DNA of 5,754 nucleotides. Origin: an uncultured Sediminibacterium sp. GTDB taxonomy: Bacteria; Bacteroidota; Bacteroidia; Chitinophagales; Chitinophagaceae. Position 1 is the first letter of the stretch. The number at the start of each line of letters is the position of its first letter. A program made the translations under genes and the position numbers. The stretch covers positions 1 to 5,754 of the forward strand of contig CALEST010000313.1 of the NCBI GenBank assembly GCA_937907555.1, read 5' to 3'. Below are positions 1 to 5,754 of the stretch, piece after piece. The notes beneath the pieces were generated by a model. The model was given only the letters and a program-made list of their open reading frames with translations. It was not told where the DNA came from and made no database searches.

Positions 1-2192
1 CAACTACCGGTGTAGCAATTAATCCAATTACTCCAACGGCCTCTTCTGCTCCAGATCTTGTTACATGGGATCAGAATAATGCAACACAAGATTGGGCTGT
101 GTATGAGTTTGGTAACAGAGCTCCAGTATTAAATGTTCAAACAAATTTCTCTGGTGGGAACAAAAAGCTGAACTTTTATGCAAGTGCCGGCTATCTTAAG
201 CAAAATGATATTACGAGAGGAAATCCTTATCAGGAGAGAATTTCAGGAAGTTTGAATATAGCTCACGTGTCTGTGAATGATAGACTGAGAATCAACTTTA
301 ATACAAACTATGTTTTGGATAAACTTTATCCTTCAAGGGGGGCTATTCAAGTCCTTGGTGGTTTAACACAATCATTGCCGCCGAATATGCCCTTGAGAAA
401 TCCTGATGGTACACCTTGGTTTCCATCTAGTAGTATATCACAAAATGGTTTATTGTTAAACCCAGATGCTCCTGAAAATGCAACTCAGAGCTCAATTACA
501 AAAAGTTATGTAAATAACCTAGATTTAAATTATAGGATATATAAAGGATTAACCTTTAAAACACAAATCGGCTTTAACTACCAAGTTAATACAAGAGAAA
601 GTGGTGTACCATCTACAGCATTGAACCCAATTAATCCCGGGGTATTAATTCCTAATGCGAGCTTTGTTGATGCTTTTTTTCAATCCTTGAATATTGAACC
701 GCAGTTGAATTATACCAGTAAGCTTTTCAGCGGAAAGCTGGATGTTTTAATGGGTGCCACTTCATTTAGTAGAAGTAGTGAAACTTACCAGATTAATTTT
801 GACGGATTTACATCTGATCTTTTATTGAGAAGCTGGTCGGCATCTACTAATGTTTCCAGTAGAAGCTCTGTTTTTAACGAGTATAAATTTTCTTCTCTTT
901 ACGGTCGAGTTAATTATCAGCTAAATGATAAGTACTTATTAAACCTAACATTTAGAAGAGATGGCTCTTCTAGATTTGGGCCTAATAAACAGTGGGGAGA
1001 TTTTGGTGCTTTTGGTCTGGGATGGATTTTCAGTAGTGAGCAATGGGCTAAGCAACTCTTTCCTTTTGTTAGCTTCGGTAAACTGAGAATGAGTTATGGT
1101 AAAAGTGGTAATGACAATATCCCAGACTTTAGATGGACGAATCTTTTTACCGCCAGTAATATCTGGTATAATGGAGGTTCCGGGCTTGCTTCAACCTATT
1201 TGAGTGATCCTTCAATTGGATGGGAATCAAGTTATAAAACTGATGCTGCTTTAGAGTTGGGCATATTAAAAGACCGTATTCTTTTCAATATCAACTGGTA
1301 TCGTACCAAGTCAACCGATTTGCTTGCGGATTACCCAGTACCATCTACAACTGGTTTCAACTCATTTTTATCGAATATTCCCGCAGTGGTAGAAAACAAA
1401 GGATGGGAGTTTGAATTAACAACAAATAATACGCGTCCTAATGCAACGCTGCAGTGGAGAACCAACTTTAATATTACGTTACTAAAAAATAAACTGCTGG
1501 AGTTCCCAGACCTTGATAAATCTGCCTTTGCAAATCGCCTGCGTATAGGTTTACCTGTAAACAGCCCTAGGTATCCTTTAGCTGCAGAATGGACGCAAAA
1601 GTATGAAGGGGTTGATCCTGTAACAGGGCTGCCAGTTTTCAAGGACTTTAATAAGGATGGCATAATAAACGCAACCGACATTGATTTTGTAGGCTCTGCT
1701 ATTCCCAGAACATTTGGTGGTTTAGGTAATACTATTTCTTACAAAGGGTTTGACCTGGATATTTTCTTTCAATTTTCACAGCAATTCACCAGTAATTGGC
1801 TATATGGTTCAACTTATCCTGGGCAGTTATCCAATCCTGTAGCAGAATGGGAAGGGAACTACTGGAGACAACCTGGGGATATAACCAAGTATCCAAGACC
1901 TTTTTCTGGTACAGTAGGTACATTAACCAATTTAATGTCTTCAGTATTTCCAACTTCTTCAGTTGCACTAACAGACCTAATGTACATAAGACTTAAAAAT
2001 CTCTCCATTACCTATAATCTACCCACAGCTTTTTTATCTAGAGCAAAACTAAGTAGGGCGGCATTATATCTAAGAGGTCAGAATCTGCTTACATGGACCA
2101 GTACTCGCATTGATAAAGATCCTGAATTGGTACAGTTAAGAGGCGGTATGATGATGCGCAGTTGGTCAGCCGGGATACAAGTTTCTTTTTAA
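1..2192 (+). CDS. SusC/RagA-family TonB-dependent outer-membrane transporter, C-terminal part (5' end outside window)
   Basis: This is the barrel part of a SusC-type transporter, which imports oligomeric nutrients across the outer membrane using TonB energy and pairs with a SusD lid. The frame is open from base 3 with no stop before TAA at 2190-2192, giving 729 visible residues. Family members usually have about 1000-1150, so the signal peptide, regulatory-like domain and most of the plug lie upstream. Residue numbers here count from base 3. Family hallmarks are a barrel-entry segment ending in NFSGG, RRDGSSRFG (318-326), FGKLRMSYGKSGN (358-370), NKGWEFEL (465-472), a DFNKDG acidic loop (548-559), YIRLKNLSITYNLP (661-674), RGQNLLTW (691-698) and a terminal Phe, as in barrel-assembly signals. 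The visible part has no cysteine. GTG at 99 is internal, not the start. The SusD-like gene follows after 17 bases. The substrate cannot be inferred. Confidence 0.96.
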   Translation, partial: TTGVAINPITPTASSAPDLVTWDQNNATQDWAVYEFGNRAPVLNVQTNFSGGNKKLNFYASAGYLKQNDITRGNPYQERISGSLNIAHVSVNDRLRINFNTNYVLDKLYPSRGAIQVLGGLTQSLPPNMPLRNPDGTPWFPSSSISQNGLLLNPDAPENATQSSITKSYVNNLDLNYRIYKGLTFKTQIGFNYQVNTRESGVPSTALNPINPGVLIPNASFVDAFFQSLNIEPQLNYTSKLFSGKLDVLMGATSFSRSSETYQINFDGFTSDLLLRSWSASTNVSSRSSVFNEYKFSSLYGRVNYQLNDKYLLNLTFRRDGSSRFGPNKQWGDFGAFGLGWIFSSEQWAKQLFPFVSFGKLRMSYGKSGNDNIPDFRWTNLFTASNIWYNGGSGLASTYLSDPSIGWESSYKTDAALELGILKDRILFNINWYRTKSTDLLADYPVPSTTGFNSFLSNIPAVVENKGWEFELTTNNTRPNATLQWRTNFNITLLKNKLLEFPDLDKSAFANRLRIGLPVNSPRYPLAAEWTQKYEGVDPVTGLPVFKDFNKDGIINATDIDFVGSAIPRTFGGLGNTISYKGFDLDIFFQFSQQFTSNWLYGSTYPGQLSNPVAEWEGNYWRQPGDITKYPRPFSGTVGTLTNLMSSVFPTSSVALTDLMYIRLKNLSITYNLPTAFLSRAKLSRAALYLRGQNLLTWTSTRIDKDPELVQLRGGMMMRSWSAGIQVSF
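1644..1679 (+). other. EF-hand-like acidic loop within the SusC barrel
   Basis: Residues 548-559 of the partial transporter read DFNKDGIINATD. This fits the spacing of a calcium-binding EF-hand or dockerin-type loop: acidic or amide side chains at loop positions 1, 3 and 5, Gly at 6 and Asp at 12. An acidic loop with DG at this point, just before the P-R-T-F-G-G stretch, is common in SusC-family proteins. It probably lies in an extracellular or inter-strand loop. Metal binding is inferred from the pattern only. Confidence 0.45.
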
Positions 2193-2209
2193 ATATTAAA
2201 GTTATTGTC

Positions 2210-3625
2210 ATGAAAAATATATCAATATACGCTACGAGAATAGCCTATTGTATAATGCTCACTTTAATGGTGGGTTCCTGTAGCAAATCATTAGATGTTG
2301 CTTTACCGAATGACCAAATTTCTGATCAAACCCTTTTTACGACAAAACCAACAATCCTTTCAGCGATGAATGGTATGTATAGTGCATTTGCAAATCAATC
2401 CAACATCGCTACAAGAATGCGCTCTTTATATTGGCTTTCTGATGAGGGTGAAATATCGCCTGCCCCAGGAACAGAAATAGGAGATATGATTACCGCAAAT
2501 CTTGTTGCAACCAATCAGTGGTTCCCCTCATGGTCTTGGTTTTATACACCAATTTACAGAGCTAACCAGTTGATTGAAGCACTACCGAATGTACCTTTAA
2601 CAGTTATTACTGAGACAGAGAAAAAACAATATATCGCAGCAGCAAAGTATGTAAGAGCAGTTAATCATTTCATGCTGGTTACTTCATGGGGTGATATCCC
2701 CTTGGTGATGAATACAAGTGTTGATATCAATAAATCTATCACCAGAACACCTGTAAGTACAGTATATGATGCTATCATAAAAGACTTAAGAGAAGCTGCA
2801 AACGATTTGCCAGCAACCGTGAATGTTTCGAATTCAAGAACTATTCATAATCGCTTTCAAGCTATGGCGTTCTTAGCTCGGGTATATTTATATCAAGGGA
2901 GCTGGTCTGATGCGGAAACCGCTGCAACAGAAGTGATCAATAGTGGTCAGTATCAGATTGTTACAGGAGTAAATAATGTATTCAGAAGAGGGTCTAGAGA
3001 GGCTATTTTATCATTGGCTGAGACTGCTACAAGTGCATCATTTTTGAATAGGACTGCTATTGGCTGGAATACACTTCCAGCTAATGCCGGTAATACAAAT
3101 ACGCTCAATTGCGCAATACCAGTAAGCTTACTCGCAACTTTTCAGTCTGGTGATCAAAGAGCGGTTGAGGGTAATTGGGTGGTTACACTATTTGGGAAAA
3201 AATTTGCTAACAAGTATTTGTATAGTCTAAATGCAACCACTGCACAGGCTGCAGCAAACCCCCAAGACTATGTTTTACAAAGATACGCTGAACTTTTCTT
3301 GATCCGTGCTGAAGCAAGAGCACAACAAAGTAATCTTGCGGGTGCAGTATCAGATATCAACGTAATTAGAAACCGTGCAGGTTTAACAAATTTCATTTCT
3401 TCAAGCCAGCCTGCTATTCTTACAGCAATAGAAAGAGAACGGGTGTGCGAATTATTCTACGAAGGACACAGATGGTATGATCTGAAGAGAACTGGTCGGT
3501 TGAATACGGTTCTCTCAGCCGTTCCATATAAAGCAGCAAACTATAAATCTTATTATGATTTATGGCCGGTGGCTCCACGAGAGCTGCTCGCTAACCCCGC
3601 TTTAACTCAGAATCCAGGCTATTAA
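2210..3625 (+). CDS. SusD/RagB-family nutrient-binding outer-membrane lipoprotein
   Basis: This is a surface lipoprotein that would cap the preceding SusC barrel and help capture its ligand. The protein has 471 residues, within the usual 450-600. The start is ATG at 2210: it gives a charged n-region and hydrophobic segment running into a lipobox, LMVGSC, with lipidated Cys24 followed by S-K-S-L-D, as is typical of SusD proteins. An upstream in-frame TTG at 2162 would add 16 residues overlapping the transporter and spoil the signal peptide. Helical TPR-like regions of the N-terminal SusD domain include the stretch ending in SWGDIP (about 143-164) and RFQAMAFLARVYLYQG (215-230). The C-terminal SusD_RagB domain shows RYAELFLIRAEA (358-369), ERERVCELFYEGHRWYDLKR (408-427) and the classic ending NPGY (468-471). 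Mature cysteines apart from the lipid one are Cys301 and Cys413. It lies 17 bases after the transporter and 9 before the next gene, consistent with one operon. Confidence 0.96.
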   Translation: MKNISIYATRIAYCIMLTLMVGSCSKSLDVALPNDQISDQTLFTTKPTILSAMNGMYSAFANQSNIATRMRSLYWLSDEGEISPAPGTEIGDMITANLVATNQWFPSWSWFYTPIYRANQLIEALPNVPLTVITETEKKQYIAAAKYVRAVNHFMLVTSWGDIPLVMNTSVDINKSITRTPVSTVYDAIIKDLREAANDLPATVNVSNSRTIHNRFQAMAFLARVYLYQGSWSDAETAATEVINSGQYQIVTGVNNVFRRGSREAILSLAETATSASFLNRTAIGWNTLPANAGNTNTLNCAIPVSLLATFQSGDQRAVEGNWVVTLFGKKFANKYLYSLNATTAQAAANPQDYVLQRYAELFLIRAEARAQQSNLAGAVSDINVIRNRAGLTNFISSSQPAILTAIERERVCELFYEGHRWYDLKRTGRLNTVLSAVPYKAANYKSYYDLWPVAPRELLANPALTQNPGY

Positions 3626-3634
3626 ACAATTATT

Positions 3635-5089
3635 ATGCAGAAACTAATTATAAGCTTTGTATTAACATTCCTATTTGTCTCAGCTGTTGTAACAGCACAA
3701 ACAGATATTCAATTTTCAAGTGGCTCTTGGAAAGAAATACTTGATGAAGCAAAGCGCTTGGAAAAGCCTGTCTTTGTAGACGTCTATACCAGCTGGTGTG
3801 GCCCTTGTAAACAAATGTCTAAAAATGTCTTTACACAAAAAGAGGTTGCTGATAAGTTTAATGCTTCTTTTATTAATTATAAGATTGATGCTGAGAAAGG
3901 TGAGGGTGTTGAATTAGCAGCAAAATATAAGGTTACAGCATATCCTACCTATTTGTTTGTAGATGGAAACGGAAATTTGGTCTATAAAAGTTCTGGTTCC
4001 ATGCCAGCTGAACGTTTCATAAATGAAGCCGGTATTGCATTAAATGAGTACAAAGATCCTAAGCCATTAGCAGTTTGGGAAGAAGCATATCAAAGCAAGA
4101 AAAATGATGTTGAGTTTCTTTTTGAATATTTGAATAAGCGTAAAAAGCAACGTTTAAATTCAGCAGATATCCTTGATCAAATTTTTCTACTAGTTGGTAA
4201 ATCGTCTGTAGAGCGTCAGGAGTTTTTAGCAGATATGGGTATGTTTATTTATATGAATACAGATGGGCCTTTGTATAATTACTTAAAATCTGAGCGTGCA
4301 TTTGTGGCAAATCTATATGAGCAAAGAATGAAAAGAAAATTTCAGATAGATGCTTTTTTAATTGCTGTTGCTAAGAATGACGTAGATCGTGCAATACTGA
4401 ATAATGATGTTGAATTGCTAAAGAAAATAGAAGCCCATTTACTTTCCTTCCCTCCAGACCCGAAAGATGAATATCCCGTTGAATGGAGAGGGATGGAAGC
4501 GAGGATGAAATTCTATACACAAAATAAGGAAAGAAGAGCGCTAACTGATGTTCTGAAAAAATACACTACAAGTGTTTTAGCATATGATGTACAGAAAATC
4601 AAGTACAGAGATTCGCTTGCATTGGATGCATTTGATAAAGATGTCGCTGCCGGAAAGCTAAAGTTTTCAACTCAAGAAGCTCTTCAGATATCCAGAAACG
4701 CAAGGGCTAATTATCAACTGACGATTTATGCCTATAAAATAAGAGAGATCGTGCGCTCTGTTTTTCAGGTGATTGATGAAAAAAAAATGTTAACACAATC
4801 ATTAGACTTGATAAATCAGGCTTTGACATATAGCCAAAACTTTACACTATTTGAAGCTAAAGCTGGAGTGCAGTATAAGCTAGGTAAGAGTGTAGATGCA
4901 CTGGAAACGCAATCAATTGCTTTGGCTGAATTGCAAAAAACATTAGCAAAACTTTCGGTTGGAAATGAAAAAGCTTTAAACAGGATCAATTCAAATATGG
5001 AGAAAATGAAAAAAGGCGAACCAACTTGGACTGTCTTTGATGATGAAGTTTCAGGTAGAGTATCTACTTCAAAAAAACAGAAAAATTAG
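3635..5089 (+). CDS. Exported thioredoxin-fold protein with long helical/TPR-like C-terminal region
   Basis: This 484-residue protein probably acts in the periplasm or outer envelope as a thiol-disulfide oxidoreductase. It begins with a signal peptide of about 21 residues (hydrophobic core, then VVTA before Gln), with no lipobox. A thioredoxin domain follows at roughly 28-140, with the active site WCGPCK at 54-59 (Cys55, Cys58) and the cis-proline segment YPTYLFVDG from 103 (Pro104). The sequence resembles the Thioredoxin_7/thioredoxin-like group of Bacteroidota. These are the only two cysteines in the protein. Residues about 145-484 are mainly charged, predicted helical sequence; 403-436 looks like one TPR (A-x-x-Y-K-L-G-K then D-A-L and A-L-A), and the C-terminal tail is rich in Lys and Ser. 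I do not recognise a named domain in the middle third. The ATG lies 9 bases after the SusD stop, so co-transcription and possibly translational coupling are likely. The true substrate is unknown; it could mature envelope proteins or serve nutrient processing. Confidence 0.9.
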   Translation: MQKLIISFVLTFLFVSAVVTAQTDIQFSSGSWKEILDEAKRLEKPVFVDVYTSWCGPCKQMSKNVFTQKEVADKFNASFINYKIDAEKGEGVELAAKYKVTAYPTYLFVDGNGNLVYKSSGSMPAERFINEAGIALNEYKDPKPLAVWEEAYQSKKNDVEFLFEYLNKRKKQRLNSADILDQIFLLVGKSSVERQEFLADMGMFIYMNTDGPLYNYLKSERAFVANLYEQRMKRKFQIDAFLIAVAKNDVDRAILNNDVELLKKIEAHLLSFPPDPKDEYPVEWRGMEARMKFYTQNKERRALTDVLKKYTTSVLAYDVQKIKYRDSLALDAFDKDVAAGKLKFSTQEALQISRNARANYQLTIYAYKIREIVRSVFQVIDEKKMLTQSLDLINQALTYSQNFTLFEAKAGVQYKLGKSVDALETQSIALAELQKTLAKLSVGNEKALNRINSNMEKMKKGEPTWTVFDDEVSGRVSTSKKQKN

Positions 5090-5166
5090 GGTTGGGCACG
5101 GCAATGCAAAACCGTTATACATTAAAAGGCAAGACTTGTATTTACTAAACCAAAACAACCAGCTTT
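5090..5166. other. 77-base intergenic gap without recognised signals
   Basis: This gap separates the thioredoxin-like gene from the second SusC-type gene. I see no strong GC-rich hairpin followed by a T run: the best inverted match, ACGG with CCGT around 5098-5114, has a four-pair stem and a ten-base loop. I also see no match to the Bacteroidota housekeeping -7 element TAnnTTTG; TTTG does not occur in the gap. The downstream gene may be read through from the upstream operon, or have a promoter of an alternative (ECF) sigma factor that cannot be identified by eye. Confidence 0.5.
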
Positions 5167-5754
5167 ATGGAAAAGATTTTTTTCAGCATTAGAGGCGCAC
5201 TCATAAATGCACGCGCCCTCAAGCTGACAAGACCTAAACTGCTTCGTATGAAAATGATGATTTCATTTTTGTTATTCATGGTACTGCAAGGTACTGCTGC
5301 AGGCTTTGCCCAAATTAGCGTGGCTGAGAAAAATGCCTCTATACAGAAGGTTTTACGTTCTATAAGTCGCCAATCAGGCTATGATGTTCTGTATGATGTA
5401 GAGACTCTAAATAAGGCAGGTAGAGTTAGCATTGATATAAAAAATGTTAGTTTGATTGAGGCTTTGGATCGATGTTTAAATGATAAACCACTAACTTACT
5501 CTTTTATAGAGAAAACGATTGTGATAAAGCCGAAAGTGCAATCTGTTTTAGCATTTGATCAAGTTGCTACTGTGCCTGTTGATCTTGGACCAAAAATTAA
5601 AATCATTGGCTCAGTGGTGAATGAAAGCAATGAACCAGTTATTGGTGCTTCTGTTGTTGTAAAAGGTACGAACAAAGGTGTTTCAACAGATGACAAAGGC
5701 GTATTTGAGCTTGCAGATATTGAGTTGCCTGCCATTCTTGTGGTAAGCTCTGTT
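5167..5754 (+). CDS. Second SusC-type TonB-dependent receptor with N-terminal STN signalling domain (3' end outside window)
   Basis: The reading frame from ATG 5167 stays open to the window end, giving 196 residues of a protein that would normally exceed 1000. A long basic n-region (1-28) precedes a hydrophobic stretch, with a likely cleavage after GFAQ at 46-49. Residues about 52-121 match the STN domain (N-A-S-I-Q-K-V-L then S-R-Q-S-G-Y, V-S-L-I-E-A-L, and Y-S-F-I-E closing with I-V-I-K-P), which in transducing receptors contacts a FecR-type anti-sigma factor in the periplasm. Residues about 145-196 begin a carboxypeptidase-regulatory-like domain (I-x-G-S-V-V-N-E-S-N-E-P-V-I-G-A-S-V-V-V, then K-G-T-N-K-G-V-S-T-D), standard in SusC proteins. 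The plug and barrel lie beyond the window. Met28 (5248) is an alternative start that would give a shorter, more conventional signal peptide, but long n-regions are common in these receptors. Regulation by a FecI/FecR pair is inferred from the STN domain; no such genes are visible. Confidence 0.93.
   Translation, partial: MEKIFFSIRGALINARALKLTRPKLLRMKMMISFLLFMVLQGTAAGFAQISVAEKNASIQKVLRSISRQSGYDVLYDVETLNKAGRVSIDIKNVSLIEALDRCLNDKPLTYSFIEKTIVIKPKVQSVLAFDQVATVPVDLGPKIKIIGSVVNESNEPVIGASVVVKGTNKGVSTDDKGVFELADIELPAILVVSSV

Noticed and set aside
99..101. GTG as the start of a 697-residue protein
   Set aside because: The frame is open upstream to the window edge, and the preceding codons (N-N-A-T-Q-D-W) continue the expected SusC plug-to-barrel sequence, so the gene is cut by the window rather than starting here.
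1331..1681. 116-residue open frame on the minus strand
   Set aside because: It lies wholly opposite the well-conserved SusC barrel coding sequence and its translation shows no recognisable domain; it is a shadow frame.
1786..1996. Two short open frames, one on each strand (60 and 66 residues)
   Set aside because: Both overlap the SusC coding frame, which carries conserved family motifs here, and neither looks like a protein in composition or start context.
2162..2209. TTG start adding 16 residues to the SusD-like protein
   Set aside because: It overlaps the end of the transporter gene and puts extra residues before a clean lipoprotein signal peptide; ATG at 2210 gives the expected n-region, hydrophobic core and lipobox.
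5089..5160. Possible stem pairing GGTTG (5090) with CAACC (5156), or ACGG with CCGT, as a terminator
   Set aside because: The stems are only 4-5 pairs with a long or loosely placed loop, and no T run follows; chance matches of this size are expected.

Overview
The window looks like a piece of a Bacteroidota chromosome, most likely from the Sphingobacteriales (Pedobacter or Sphingobacterium type). The evidence is a SusC/SusD outer-membrane nutrient-uptake pair, a second SusC-type receptor with an STN signalling domain, an AT-rich sequence, and start codons without Shine-Dalgarno sequences. The order-level placement is inferred from overall protein style and is less certain than the phylum. No RNA gene, insertion sequence, CRISPR array or long repeat was recognised.

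All four genes lie on the + strand and fill almost the whole window. Positions 1-2192 hold the C-terminal 729 residues of a SusC/RagA-family TonB-dependent transporter, whose start lies upstream. After 17 bases comes a complete SusD/RagB-family surface lipoprotein (2210-3625). After only 9 more bases comes a complete exported thioredoxin-fold protein (3635-5089), with a WCGPCK active site and a long helical, partly TPR-like C-terminal region. The tight spacing suggests these three genes form one transcript. A 77-base gap (5090-5166), with no terminator or promoter that I can recognise, separates them from the beginning of a second SusC-type receptor (5167 to the window end). Only its signal peptide, STN domain and carboxypeptidase-regulatory-like domain are present.

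Expected joint function: SusC forms the TonB-driven barrel and SusD the extracellular lid that captures a ligand, likely a glycan, peptide or other oligomer. The ligand cannot be told from the sequence because no hydrolase or other substrate-specific gene is in view. The thioredoxin-like protein would act in the cell envelope on disulfides, or as a redox-linked accessory factor. The STN domain of the last gene implies control by a FecI-type sigma factor and FecR-type anti-sigma factor, which are not in the window. The region is mostly ordinary for the phylum; its more distinctive element is the thioredoxin/TPR-like protein tied closely to the SusCD pair.
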